Shown here piece after piece: positions 7,688 through 15,747 of a stretch of 25,193 nucleotides of DNA. The stretch is from a virus: positions 1 through 25,193 of IMG/VR virus record IMGVR_UViG_3300034101_000614; one strand, written 5' to 3'. The notes beneath the pieces are model-generated. The model searched no databases. It saw only the letters and a list, made by a program, of their open reading frames with translations, and had not been told where the DNA came from. Position numbers and translations under genes: made by a program. Within the stretch, counting starts at the first letter, position 1. Each line of letters begins with the position of its first letter.

Positions 7688-8155
7688 TTAGAAGGTAGTG
7701 GACTTCGGCCAAGTCGCGATGATTTCCGCGTTGGTCGCCGCCGTGATGGTCGAGGTCGAAACCACGCCATCGATCTTGGTCTGCGAGGTCGAAGCGTCGT
7801 CCAGAACACCAGCGGTGCCGGTGGTGTACAGGGCAACGTCGGCAGCGCAGTTGATCGCCAGACGAGTACGGATGTTGCTGCCCTTGGTGGCAACCCAGCC
7901 ATAATCGTTGTCGGCGAACGCCACCTGAGCGAAACCGATGATCCAACCATCATCGGCCATCGCCTTAGTCAGGGCTGCGGCCTGATAGTCCTCATCGATG
8001 CCAACCGCATCGTACTGAGTGATGGCGCCGTTGGCCTGGACGTAAGTCCATTCGGTGCCATCGGTGCCGTTGGTCTTGGTGCCGAGAGCGTGTTCGGCAG
8101 TGGTCACGGTGCTGGCGAGGCGAACACCAATGACGTTGGAGGTAGAAAAAGCCAT
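7688..8155 (-). CDS. Probable capsid decoration/cement protein (155 aa)
   Basis: The protein is small, Thr/Ala/Gly-rich, acidic and without Cys-pair or catalytic motifs. It starts MAFSTSNVIGVRLASTVTTA, then contains the segment TNGTDGTEWTYVQANGAITQ, which matches a family of small proteins encoded next to podovirus capsid genes. Predicted strands and hydrophobic spacing suggest a beta-barrel. It is encoded 22 nt downstream of the major capsid gene with a good AAGGAG, and is followed by a strong hairpin. This is a frequent arrangement for highly expressed head genes. Cement function is inferred from position and composition; a head fibre or minor capsid role is possible. Confidence 0.72.
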   Translation of the reverse strand: MAFSTSNVIGVRLASTVTTAEHALGTKTNGTDGTEWTYVQANGAITQYDAVGIDEDYQAAALTKAMADDGWIIGFAQVAFADNDYGWVATKGSNIRTRLAINCAADVALYTTGTAGVLDDASTSQTKIDGVVSTSTITAATNAEIIATWPKSTTF

Positions 8156-8177
8156 ATCCGTATCTCCTTGGTCTTGG

Positions 8178-9149
8178 TTACGCCTTCAGGACGCCCTGGA
8201 ACTTGCAGCCCGAGGCGGTCATGTTGCCGGCCCAGCCGATCAGCTTCACCATGGCATCCTGGTTGATGCTGTACCGATCATCACCAATCGGGGTCATGTT
8301 CCGGTCGCGATGCGGGCGGAGGAACAGATATTTGGTGTTGAGCATGTACATGTGGTTGCTGGGGCAGGCGCCACCGATGCCGCCATCCATCACCACGTCG
8401 GCATTCATGTACTTGAGGTTCATGAAGCCGGCCGAAGCCATCTTTTCGTTGGTGATGCGCTGGATGGCCTGGAGGCTCTCCAGATACAGGCGCCAGTAGT
8501 TGTTGTCCGCGACGATCAGGTCCGGAGCGTCACGGCCACGAACCAGCTGGACATAAAGCTGGTTCATGAACGACTGGATGTTGGTCGCGCTGGCCGCGCT
8601 GCCGCCGTCCGTGCTGGCATCAAAGCTGATGTTCTTCCAGAACGCCCACGAGGCGCGGTCAATGCCGCCCACGGTGCCGCTGGTCGGGGTATCAGCCACC
8701 AGAAGCTGGAGGCCGCCGATCTGCTTGCCGCCGTTGGCGGTGCCGTCCGAATACACGTCGGAGGCCAGGCCGTTAACCATCGAGTCTTCGGCGTTGGAAA
8801 TTCGGGCTTCCAACAGGTCGATAACCTGTTCGCTTCCGCTGTTCTGCAGCCCTTCCAGGCCCGAGATGGACACCGAAACAGCGACCTGTTTGATGTCGAA
8901 TTCGGCGCTGGTGAACACGTCCTGGGGCGACACGTCCAGCACGTCATAGCCGCTGTAACGGGTGTAGGTGCTGTTTTCGGCATAGGACAGTTCCTGCAGG
9001 ATGGTGCGACCACCGGAGAACGGCTTGACGTTGCCGCGTTCCTTCAGGCGCATCAGCAGGGCATTGTTTTCGGTCACGTTGTCGGCGAGGGCACCAGTGC
9101 GATTCCGCAGCGTGGTGGTGATGATTTCCGAAAGATTGGGCGAGGACAT
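8178..9149 (-). CDS. Major capsid protein (HK97-type fold, 323 aa)
   Basis: Length and order (scaffold, capsid, decoration) fit a phage major capsid protein. The N-terminus (MSSPNLSEIITTTLRNRTGA) is helical, as in the N-arm. FSGGRTILQELSYAENSTYT resembles the E-loop start. The long region SGSEQVIDLLEARISNAEDS matches the spine helix. APDLIVADNNYWRLYLESLQ, followed by AIQRITNEKMASAGF, is the typical A-domain pattern 'pDlIv....yw..y...l...qR'. The ending region LFLRPHRDRNMTPIGDDRYS is also characteristic. AAGGA precedes the ATG. There is no N-terminal protease or fused scaffold; the scaffold is the separate upstream gene. I am confident of the role. Confidence 0.9.
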   Translation of the reverse strand: MSSPNLSEIITTTLRNRTGALADNVTENNALLMRLKERGNVKPFSGGRTILQELSYAENSTYTRYSGYDVLDVSPQDVFTSAEFDIKQVAVSVSISGLEGLQNSGSEQVIDLLEARISNAEDSMVNGLASDVYSDGTANGGKQIGGLQLLVADTPTSGTVGGIDRASWAFWKNISFDASTDGGSAASATNIQSFMNQLYVQLVRGRDAPDLIVADNNYWRLYLESLQAIQRITNEKMASAGFMNLKYMNADVVMDGGIGGACPSNHMYMLNTKYLFLRPHRDRNMTPIGDDRYSINQDAMVKLIGWAGNMTASGCKFQGVLKA

Positions 9150-9167
9150 CGGCCCGGTTCCTTTCTA

Positions 9168-10259
9168 TCAGGCGCGACCGGCGGCAAGCTGCCGCTCAAG
9201 TTCAGCGCGAAGGGTGGGGGCGGGCGCCTGCTTGCTGCTGCCAGCATTTCCTGGAGCGCCCGTGACGGATACCGCCGCGCTTTTCGCCTTCGCCACCTGT
9301 GCAGCCTGTGCAGCCTTCCGTTCCGCCTCGGCCTTCGCCTGCGTTTCCGCCTGGACGATGGCTCGGGTTGTCGGGTTCATCCAAACGGCCCGGTCATAGG
9401 CTTCTTGCAGGGTGGTTGCCCTGCCAGAATCCAGGAGCGCGGCCATATCCTCGCGCACCGCGTCAAAGTGCGGCGCCGACGACTTGAACGACTCGATTTC
9501 GGAGACGAACTGCTGTTGCTTCTGCTGCTGCTCGGCCTGGCGCTGTTGGGCAAGGGTGGCCTTGACCTGTTCCAGTTCCTGCATCACGCGATGGACAGCA
9601 GGATCGGGGCCGGCTTGGGGTGTCTGCGAGATATGCGCGACATGACCTATGTCAATCCCGTACTGCCGCGCCACTTGTGCCAGCGCGGTAGCCTTCTGCT
9701 CGGGCGAGCCAGTGCGGAGAACCGCCGCCGTCTGCATGAGAGACGCAACGGCACGGTCGGGAGTGGTCCCTTCCTGGCGTAGCAACTGCTCATACGGGGC
9801 AATTTGCTTCCACATGACCTCGGCAAAGGCTGCCTTGGATTCATAGGCCTGCTTGAGTTTGGCAACGCCGGCCTGCTGTTCCGCGTCCCGCTTGGCGATG
9901 TATTCGCGCAAGGCCGGGTCGGCTTTGGTAAACAGGTCGCGTGCCGCCGCGTTCCAGCTTGTCGGAGCCTCAATGGCTGCCGCAGGCTGTTGCGCGGGTT
10001 CCGCCGGCTTGTCTTCCGGCGGGGAAACTTGGGGGGAGGCCGCAGCCTGCTCGACCTCTACGGTCGGGGAGGGGCTGCCCGCTTCGGGAGCGGCTGCGGT
10101 TTCGGTCTTCCTCGCGAAGCGGCCCGATTCATCACGGGCGCGGCTCTCGGATTCGGACGGGGTATCAGAGGCCGAAACCTCCGACACCGCCGCCTCGATA
10201 GTCTCACGCAAGGAGGGCGTGGATTCGGACTGGTCAACCGGGTTGCCGGTGTCGTCCAT
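9168..10259 (-). CDS. Capsid scaffolding protein (363 aa)
   Basis: The gene lies immediately upstream of the major capsid gene, 18 nt away. The product is highly charged, Ala/Gln/Glu-rich and nearly all helical or disordered. Residues 1-105 are Ser/Glu/Pro/Ala-rich and likely disordered. About 110-175 (SWNAAARDLFTKADPALREY) and 225-260 (VMQELEQVKATLAQQRQAEQ) are coiled-coil-like. The C-terminus is a basic helix (PTLRAELERQLAAGRA), as expected for capsid contact. 'W...p..a...f...p.......k.' near the start of the helical part is common in podovirus scaffolds. It is the first gene behind the promoter/UTR module at 10265-10335, with GGAG 7 nt before the ATG. Confidence 0.85.
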   Translation of the reverse strand: MDDTGNPVDQSESTPSLRETIEAAVSEVSASDTPSESESRARDESGRFARKTETAAAPEAGSPSPTVEVEQAAASPQVSPPEDKPAEPAQQPAAAIEAPTSWNAAARDLFTKADPALREYIAKRDAEQQAGVAKLKQAYESKAAFAEVMWKQIAPYEQLLRQEGTTPDRAVASLMQTAAVLRTGSPEQKATALAQVARQYGIDIGHVAHISQTPQAGPDPAVHRVMQELEQVKATLAQQRQAEQQQKQQQFVSEIESFKSSAPHFDAVREDMAALLDSGRATTLQEAYDRAVWMNPTTRAIVQAETQAKAEAERKAAQAAQVAKAKSAAVSVTGAPGNAGSSKQAPAPTLRAELERQLAAGRA

Positions 10260-10264
10260 GGGGA

Positions 10265-10335
10265 CACTCCATCATGGGATGCGGCGATTCACATCGCGGC
10301 TGCTGTTGTTATACTATAACATTTCGATTTTACAA
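10265..10335 (-). promoter_or_regulatory. Late promoter/5' UTR module A, upstream of the scaffold-capsid genes
   Basis: Leftward -35 TTGTAA (10330-10335, overlapping the stop of the upstream gene), 16-nt spacer, -10 TATAAC (10308-10313). The -10 lies in a perfect palindrome GTTATACTATAAC (10308-10320). Downstream is a 5-bp hairpin GCGAT/ATCGC with loop GTGA (10284-10297 on the transcript) and then an SD block ending in GATGGAGTG (10265-10273). The 21-bp core (10307-10327) is 18/21 identical to module B at 14001-14021, and the 19-nt SD block is 17/19 identical. Repetition makes a promoter/leader likely; sigma factor and regulator are unknown. Confidence 0.7.
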
Positions 10336-10671
10336 AGCACCCATCGCCCGCTTGATCGCTTCTACCCTATCGCCTCTGTTCAATGACTTCCGAGGCGCCG
10401 ACGGCGGTGCCTGATCGCCAATCTCGACGCAGCCATGGGCGCGGGTCCACTTGCGGAATTCGCTCTTGCTGTCGGTGCGGCGACCTTCCGCCGGGTGAAG
10501 CAGGCCGTTGACGTTGCCAGAGCCGCCGACGTAATCGGAAATCACCATCGGGCCGGCGGGCGCGGCGTGGCGCTCGTCAAATGAGCGGTTGAATTCCTCG
10601 ACCGTTTTCCGAAATTCGGATTCGGGGACGCGACGGTGATTGAGGAAGTCCCAGACAAGCCGTTCGCTCAC
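10330..10671 (-). CDS. Small conserved phage protein downstream of the portal (113 aa, GTG start)
   Basis: The protein belongs, by eye, to a family often encoded next to portal or scaffold genes. It has PMVISDYVGG, then SKSEFRKWTRAHGCVEIGDQ, where family members read roughly 'PmvisDi.py.s...g..i.sRs.hr..lr.hGcvEvGne'. Length is also normal. No function is established that I know of; an assembly or virion-associated role is assumed from position. The start is GTG at 10671 and overlaps the portal stop (GTGA), with GGAGG just upstream inside the portal gene. Its stop codon coincides with the -35 of promoter module A. Confidence 0.75.
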   Translation of the reverse strand: MSERLVWDFLNHRRVPESEFRKTVEEFNRSFDERHAAPAGPMVISDYVGGSGNVNGLLHPAEGRRTDSKSEFRKWTRAHGCVEIGDQAPPSAPRKSLNRGDRVEAIKRAMGAL

Positions 10672-12704
10672 TGCACACCTCCGATGGGCTGCCCCATCAT
10701 CATCTGCTGTTCCATCAACGCCTGCTGTTGCGCGAATTCCTGCTGTTTCATCACGGCTTCAATCCCGGTCTGTTGAAGCTGCAATTGCGCATCCTGCATG
10801 TCGGCCTGGGCACGCACCTTCTCGGCATCCGCCTTGACAACCTCGGTCGGGTCGGGCTGCGGCGGAGGCTTCGGCGCCATGGCCGATTGCTGTATTTGCT
10901 CGAACGTCTGCTCAATGGTGTTTTCCAGTTCCTCGCCCGCCTTGAAGCCGCGCACCGCGAACTTGAGCAAGTCGCCGGCCAGGGTGGACAACTGCGGCGC
11001 CTGGGCCAGGATCGGCGCCCAATTGCCGACGAACTGGCTGACCGCCGTGACGAATTCCACCCGGCTTTGCTTGTCTGCCTGCTCATCGGCGGCGATGGTC
11101 GAATCCGCCTCGATGTCAATCCGCCAGTTGCGCGTGGAATCGTTCTTGAGCAGATCAAGCGCGGCCATCGCCAATTCCCCGTTGAACTGCTCCACCGGCT
11201 GGCCCGTCATCGGGTCCATGGCCTGCATCTTCAGTTCCGGGATGCTCTCAGCATTGCTGATTTTCAGGATTGTCTCGGGCGAAAACAGTTCAGAGATGAT
11301 TTCAGCCTTGATGCGGATCACATCACGGGCGAACCGAGCCACTTCCTGTTGACGGTCGCGCACGCGCACGCTGCCCCACTGGGCTTTGATGCTCTGAGCC
11401 GTCGCAGTCTCGTTGGCATCGCTGGAGCCGCGCAGGATGTCCGACAGCCCGGTGACTTCGTAAAGGTCCTGTTTCGCCCGCTCGCGCGCCTCGTAAAGCT
11501 GAATGGCGGTCTGAGCAATGTCCTTGAGCGGAATCCAGGAAATGGCGTTCTGAATGCCGCCCTTGTCGGCGAACATCGCCCAATTCTCAACCGGGATCAG
11601 GTCGCCCTCGTCACCGTCCTGGAACAGCCGCTTGATTTCCGAAATCTCGCCGGCATACAGCCCGCGCACCTTAAGCGACTTCACAAGGTGGTTGATGCGC
11701 TGCGTCAGATTGTCGATTTCCTCGGCCTGATCCTGGTACTGGGCATAATCCGGCACAGGCGTCATGGTGCCGCTGGTCATGGTGGCGAACAGCGGGCGCG
11801 GGCACGGGAAGAAGTTCTGAAGCTTCAGAGGGTCTTCGCGAACGTCAAGCGGCTTCTCGGGGTATTGGGCATGAATCCAATAGACCTTCTCGCTGCTCTT
11901 GTCCCAAATCTCGTAAACCGTGGCCTTCTTGAACATCTCCGCTTGCGGGCTGTCCTCGGCCATGCCCTTGGGCTTGGCGTCCAGCGGGATATGGTCGGCA
12001 CAGTCGGGGAACCGCTCGCGCAACTCGTCGCGGGTCAGGTACGCCTTGCGCCAGACGGCATAGACTTCCTCCCATGTGCGGGCGCCGCTGTTATGGCCGA
12101 AGTCGGACCAATAGACGTAATCGTCAACGACTTCCTCATATTCAAGCTCTTCGACCATCTCGACGGCTTCGGGCTGCTCGGCCCCATCCGCGCCGTTGTC
12201 GTCCTGGTAGTCGCCGATCTGGTAGCCTTCCTCGGCAATGTCCTCGGTCGGTGCTGCTTCGACCATCCGCATGTGCGGGACATAGCGCTGCCAGGACACG
12301 CCGATGCCGCACAACAGCAGGTCGTCTCGGCATGACCGCATGACCGAATCGAAGCGCGACACGTCGGACGACAGGAAGTAATCAACAGACCGCTCAAGGA
12401 TGATCGAGGCCACGCGCCCAACCGGGTCTTGATCGCGGAACCGCCGTTTCACCGATGCCTTGGGCGTCTTGGCATAGACGGTCGGCTTGAGTGTCTCAAC
12501 GTTTGACCACAGCAGATTCAGCCGCCGCTGTTCGGCCTGATTGGTGTCCCGCTCGTCCCGATACCGGCGGATGATCTTCTTGCACCGGGTGTTGAACGTC
12601 TCCCGGTCCTTTTCGAACATCTGGATTTCGGTAATCCAGCGGCGGGCGACTGCGCTTTCGTCGTCGCCAAGATCGGCGGCAGTCTCAATCGGTCCTTCGG
12701 CCAT
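10668..12704 (-). CDS. Portal protein (P22/SU10-type, 678 aa)
   Basis: Large portal typical of podoviruses. Residues 20-110 form the N-terminal wing (RWITEIQMFEKDRETFNTRC, then RRLNLLWSNVETLKPTVYAK). Residues about 110-330 contain the crown-side alpha/beta region. Around 330-440 lies the clip/stem region (DQAEEIDNLTQRINHLVKSL, then ARERAKQDLYEVTGLSDILR). 'y.vtGlSDilRG.s...ETataq.i...wgs.R...rQ.evarf.rd' is a strong signature of this portal family. The C-terminal 100 residues are Gln/Ala-rich and helical, as in barrel extensions. It starts directly after the stop of the upstream gene (TAAATG), with GGGAG about 10 nt upstream. No frameshift is visible. Confidence is high. Confidence 0.92.
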   Translation of the reverse strand: MAEGPIETAADLGDDESAVARRWITEIQMFEKDRETFNTRCKKIIRRYRDERDTNQAEQRRLNLLWSNVETLKPTVYAKTPKASVKRRFRDQDPVGRVASIILERSVDYFLSSDVSRFDSVMRSCRDDLLLCGIGVSWQRYVPHMRMVEAAPTEDIAEEGYQIGDYQDDNGADGAEQPEAVEMVEELEYEEVVDDYVYWSDFGHNSGARTWEEVYAVWRKAYLTRDELRERFPDCADHIPLDAKPKGMAEDSPQAEMFKKATVYEIWDKSSEKVYWIHAQYPEKPLDVREDPLKLQNFFPCPRPLFATMTSGTMTPVPDYAQYQDQAEEIDNLTQRINHLVKSLKVRGLYAGEISEIKRLFQDGDEGDLIPVENWAMFADKGGIQNAISWIPLKDIAQTAIQLYEARERAKQDLYEVTGLSDILRGSSDANETATAQSIKAQWGSVRVRDRQQEVARFARDVIRIKAEIISELFSPETILKISNAESIPELKMQAMDPMTGQPVEQFNGELAMAALDLLKNDSTRNWRIDIEADSTIAADEQADKQSRVEFVTAVSQFVGNWAPILAQAPQLSTLAGDLLKFAVRGFKAGEELENTIEQTFEQIQQSAMAPKPPPQPDPTEVVKADAEKVRAQADMQDAQLQLQQTGIEAVMKQQEFAQQQALMEQQMMMGQPIGGVQ

Positions 12705-13949
12705 TTAGCGAATCTCCCGCCAGTTCATAATGGCCCGCGTGGCCGATGTGCCGCCAATGCCGGTAACAATGAGCGAAAGCGTCCCGAGCGAGCGGACTGC
12801 GCCGGCTGCGTTCAACGTGATCGGATAGCGAAGGTCAACCCGGCTCGATACATTCGTGCGGCTCTGGTTCGTCGCGGTGACGTACCCGGCGGCGACAACG
12901 ATTGCCGGGGCGCCGCTGATTGTGCCGGCGGTGTTGTATTCGAAGCCGCTATAGGTCGCATTCACGTCATTGAACGTCGTGGTGCCGCTGATCGCTTGGC
13001 CGATTACCAATTCCCACTTGACCGGGTTTGCCCCAGTCACCGTGACTTCGATGTTCTCAAGCACGAATTTCGAGCGGTTGGCGATGCTGTTAAACGTCGT
13101 CTTGGGCCGAACGGAAAGGATGTGCGTCTGAGCGCCGCTGGCGGCAGTGACGGTGCCCTCTTGTGAAAACTGGAACCCAGCAATGTCCTTTTGCCCGCCC
13201 TCGGAGATCACGGTGCAGCAGTTGAACCGCATGGTGGTCGAGACAGTGCCGGTGCAAGTCATTCCGACGCGAACGGGGAGGTTGGCTGTCTGAATGTACG
13301 GGCTGGTTTCGCTGTTGGCGTTGTCGTCCTCGTGGAACTGCACAAGACACCCGTCGATATCCAGATACGCCCGGACGCGCCCGACGTAAAGCGCCTGGAG
13401 GTCAACGCCGAGGATTTGCTGCTTGCTCCAGTCAACCGTGACCGCGCTGCGGCCCTCGCCGTTAAGCGGGTCGTCCCAATCGGCCTGATTGACATACTGA
13501 TTGCCGTGGCCGGTGCCCGACAGGATTGCCAGCCGCATCGTCGTGCCGTTGTACTGAAGTTCAACGCCGTTGGTGCCGTCCGAGTAGCCGGCGAACTTCA
13601 AGCAGTTGGCAACGCCGGCCACGAAGTTGAACGTGACGAACACCAGTTGCGAGCGGCCCGGCTGATAGCGGAAATGCTCGAACGTCTGCATAATCGCGCT
13701 GCCGCCGGTCGGCGTGCTGGCGAAGGTAAGCAGCGCATTTCGGTCGGTGGCGTCGTGGGCGATGGTCGCGCCAGACTGAGCCGTGATCTGTTCGAACAGC
13801 AGCGGCTGGAGATTGTAGGTTAGCTGTGAATCGAACACGTATTCCGGCGAGCTAACGCGATGGCGCCCGAAGGCGTCGGACGACGGATCGCCGTTGACGC
13901 CTAGGTAACGCTCTGCGGCCTCGGCCACGACCTCGTTGAAGCTGGACAA
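12705..13949 (-). CDS. Beta-rich probable virion protein between terminase and portal (414 aa, TTG start)
   Basis: No enzymatic motif is recognisable. The N-terminus (MSSFNEVVAEAAERYLGVNG) is helical, then RHRVSSPEYVFDSQLTYNLQ and PLLFEQITAQSGATIAHDAT introduce a long beta-rich, Thr/Gly/Asn-rich region. Similar proteins occur in many uncultured phage genomes, mostly as unknown structural proteins. A jelly-roll or lectin-like sandwich is plausible. The start is TTG at 13949; GGAG lies 9 nt upstream and no better start fits. It is the first gene behind promoter module B, so it is co-transcribed with portal. It could be a head fibre, a tail fibre or a decoration protein. The location next to portal rather than with tail genes is unusual for a receptor-binding protein. 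Confidence 0.65.
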   Translation of the reverse strand: MSSFNEVVAEAAERYLGVNGDPSSDAFGRHRVSSPEYVFDSQLTYNLQPLLFEQITAQSGATIAHDATDRNALLTFASTPTGGSAIMQTFEHFRYQPGRSQLVFVTFNFVAGVANCLKFAGYSDGTNGVELQYNGTTMRLAILSGTGHGNQYVNQADWDDPLNGEGRSAVTVDWSKQQILGVDLQALYVGRVRAYLDIDGCLVQFHEDDNANSETSPYIQTANLPVRVGMTCTGTVSTTMRFNCCTVISEGGQKDIAGFQFSQEGTVTAASGAQTHILSVRPKTTFNSIANRSKFVLENIEVTVTGANPVKWELVIGQAISGTTTFNDVNATYSGFEYNTAGTISGAPAIVVAAGYVTATNQSRTNVSSRVDLRYPITLNAAGAVRSLGTLSLIVTGIGGTSATRAIMNWREIR

Positions 13950-13956
13950 TCAGCCG

Positions 13957-14028
13957 CACTCCATCACGGGAAGCGCCGTCATCACGACGGGGCACGCGAA
14001 TGTTATAACATAACACTTCGAAGGTCAA
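13957..14028 (-). promoter_or_regulatory. Late promoter/5' UTR module B, upstream of the portal segment
   Basis: Leftward -35 TTGACC (14023-14028, overlapping the terminase stop), 15-nt spacer (16 if TTTGAC is used), -10 TATAAC (14002-14007). Downstream is a 5-bp hairpin CCGTC/GACGG with loop GTGAT (13976-13990), then a 19-nt block ending GATGGAGTG with the GGAG used by the TTG start at 13949. The layout matches module A element by element, and the hairpin stem has changed with pairing kept. Confidence 0.7.
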
Positions 14029-15416
14029 ATGCGCCCTGACTTTCCGCCGCTGTCCCATTTCAAATCACTGAACCGCACAGTTGACTTGCCGCCTACGGTC
14101 AGCACACGGCCCGGTTCCTTCGCCACCTCTGCCGCCGGCTCCTTGACTACCCAGGCGAGATAGCGCAGCACGTCGGCATTGTGGTTCGTCCAGTCGCGGC
14201 GGGGAGCGTCACGGAAGCATTTGCGCTCGGTGTCCCACTCGCGCTGAAACTGGCTGATCGCGTTGATGAACTTACAGCACCGCTCCGCGTCCACCCACAG
14301 CTTCGGGAACATACCGCGCACGGCCATGATGCCTTGCTGTTCCGTGTTTTTGTTCGGCAACACGGCAATCGTCTTCATCGGCACGCCCTCGGCCACCAGA
14401 AGCTCAAGGGCACTCTTGCCGCCGCTGATTAGGGTTCGCGCCTGGGCATCATGCGGCAGCCAGTGTCGGCCGTACTGATAGCCCTTCTCACGTAGGATTC
14501 CGGCATAATGGGCCAAATCCTGACCGTTGGCCTCGTAATGGTCGATCACCCTCACTTCGCCGCGCAGCACCTGATAGAACAGGATCACGGTATCGTCAGA
14601 CCATCCCAAATCCCACACTGTGTGGACGGGCAACAAAGGGTCATAATCCACGCGACCGATCCGGCAGGCATCACGCGCCCGGTTGACCTCCCCGCCATAG
14701 ATGGCGCCAAGAATGGCAGCCTCGAAGCTGCACAGGTACTCCTGCTCGAACAGAGCGATGCCGTGGTCCTCGCCATACGTCGTGATGTATTCGCGCCGTG
14801 CCGCGTCGATTTCACCCGGAGCAAGCGCCTCGGTGTCATGGATGTTCAGCCGCTGAACAAGCCAATCAGGATCACCCTGAAAACCCTCATACATTCGATG
14901 GCAATGGTTCTTCCCTCGCGGCGTGGTGATAAACGCTGCCCACCCGCCATTCTCTCTGAGGATCGGCGACAGGTAGCCCCAGGCTGATGGATTCGCCAGT
15001 GCCCATTCCGACGCGGTGACGCCGACCGGCGGCGACCCAACGAGGCTGTTGTAATTGTCGCTGCCGACAAGCTGCCAAATCGAGCCGTTGACGAATTCGA
15101 TCAGCATTTGACTGTCGTTCGTGCGTCTGCGCATGGCGGGCGGGAATGCCTCGTCAATGCGTCGGACGCCCGTGTGCGGGTTGACAGCGTTCCATACGCT
15201 CTTCCTGGCTTGCTCGTATTCTGGCAGCATGTGCCAATAGTTCCCAGGCCGTTGTATGCCCATGGCGGCGGCTAGGTGCAGGCAGACATCATCCTTTCCG
15301 GCGCGACGGTGCCAAACCAAAAGCGCCCGCTTCTTGCGGCCGCTCCATAGTTCGTACCACGCTTTGCGCTGGTAAGGGCGGGGCGCCCAATTATTCGGTA
15401 GCGTCAGGGTCGCCAA
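14025..15416 (-). CDS. terL: Terminase large subunit (463 aa, TTG start)
   Basis: ATPase and nuclease of the DNA packaging motor. The N-terminal ATPase has a Q-like PRPYQRKAW (12-20), a Walker A variant HRRAGKDD (36-43), a Walker B/glutamate region VGVTASEWAL (131-140, E137) and a coupling motif ITTPRGKNH (163-171). The C-terminal RNase H-type nuclease starts with VWDLGWSDDTVI (267-278, D269 and D274/D275 likely metal ligands); a downstream segment, NADVLRYLAWV, supplies a late Asp. Length is normal. The start codon is TTG at 15416 inside the end of terS (26-nt overlap), with only AAGG upstream, so coupling is probable. The type of packaging (pac, cos or direct repeats) cannot be read from the sequence. 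Confidence 0.92.
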   Translation of the reverse strand: MATLTLPNNWAPRPYQRKAWYELWSGRKKRALLVWHRRAGKDDVCLHLAAAMGIQRPGNYWHMLPEYEQARKSVWNAVNPHTGVRRIDEAFPPAMRRRTNDSQMLIEFVNGSIWQLVGSDNYNSLVGSPPVGVTASEWALANPSAWGYLSPILRENGGWAAFITTPRGKNHCHRMYEGFQGDPDWLVQRLNIHDTEALAPGEIDAARREYITTYGEDHGIALFEQEYLCSFEAAILGAIYGGEVNRARDACRIGRVDYDPLLPVHTVWDLGWSDDTVILFYQVLRGEVRVIDHYEANGQDLAHYAGILREKGYQYGRHWLPHDAQARTLISGGKSALELLVAEGVPMKTIAVLPNKNTEQQGIMAVRGMFPKLWVDAERCCKFINAISQFQREWDTERKCFRDAPRRDWTNHNADVLRYLAWVVKEPAAEVAKEPGRVLTVGGKSTVRFSDLKWDSGGKSGRI

Positions 15417-15747
15417 AGTTCACAACCTTGATGACCATATCGCCGCCGTCCTTCCCCGTATGCTCAAGCACCGAAGTTTCCCGCCACCGCGCCCGCGTCT
15501 TGAGCCAGAAGATAGCGGCGGTCACGCTTTCGCGCCCATCGCCTGTCGCCTTGCGAAACAGGTTCTCGGCCACTCTGGCGCATGCCTCGGCATTGGCCCT
15601 GTCCAGTTCCTCGCGGTAATGCTCGCGCAGCGTGGTGTCGTGAATGCCGATGACCTTGGCGATATCATCCTGCGGGATGCCGTATGCGCTCATGGCCTTG
15701 ACGGTCTTGCGCTGCTGCTCGGTCGGCTTATGCGGCGGCATTGGCAT
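15391..15747 (-). CDS. terS: Terminase small subunit (118 aa)
   Basis: DNA-recognition subunit of packaging. Residues about 10-42 form a helix-turn-helix (TVKAMSAYGIPQDDIAKVIG, then IHDTTLREHYREEL), the typical TerS N-terminal domain. Residues about 50-90 form the oligomerisation helices (ARVAENLFRKATGDGRESVT, AAIFWLKTRARWRE), also standard: 'A...l...A..g......a.ifwLK.r..wre'. The C-terminal tail is short and polar. It overlaps the methylase gene upstream by 20 nt and terL downstream by 26 nt. The role is clear from both motif and order. Confidence 0.88.
   Translation of the reverse strand: MPMPPHKPTEQQRKTVKAMSAYGIPQDDIAKVIGIHDTTLREHYREELDRANAEACARVAENLFRKATGDGRESVTAAIFWLKTRARWRETSVLEHTGKDGGDMVIKVVNFGDPDATE

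Noticed and set aside
8055-9782. Long rightward open frame (575 codons) across capsid and scaffold genes
   Set aside because: It is antisense to two well-supported virion genes, has Arg/His/Leu-rich composition typical of GC-rich shadow frames, and lacks a credible SD.
10728-12335. Long rightward open frame (535 codons) across the portal gene
   Set aside because: Antisense shadow of the portal; composition is Leu/Arg/His-biased with no domain pattern.
9168-13949. Diversity-generating retroelement target or fibre variable repeat
   Set aside because: Some gene order recalls BPP-1-type phages, but there is no reverse transcriptase, template repeat or C-type-lectin variable end in the window.
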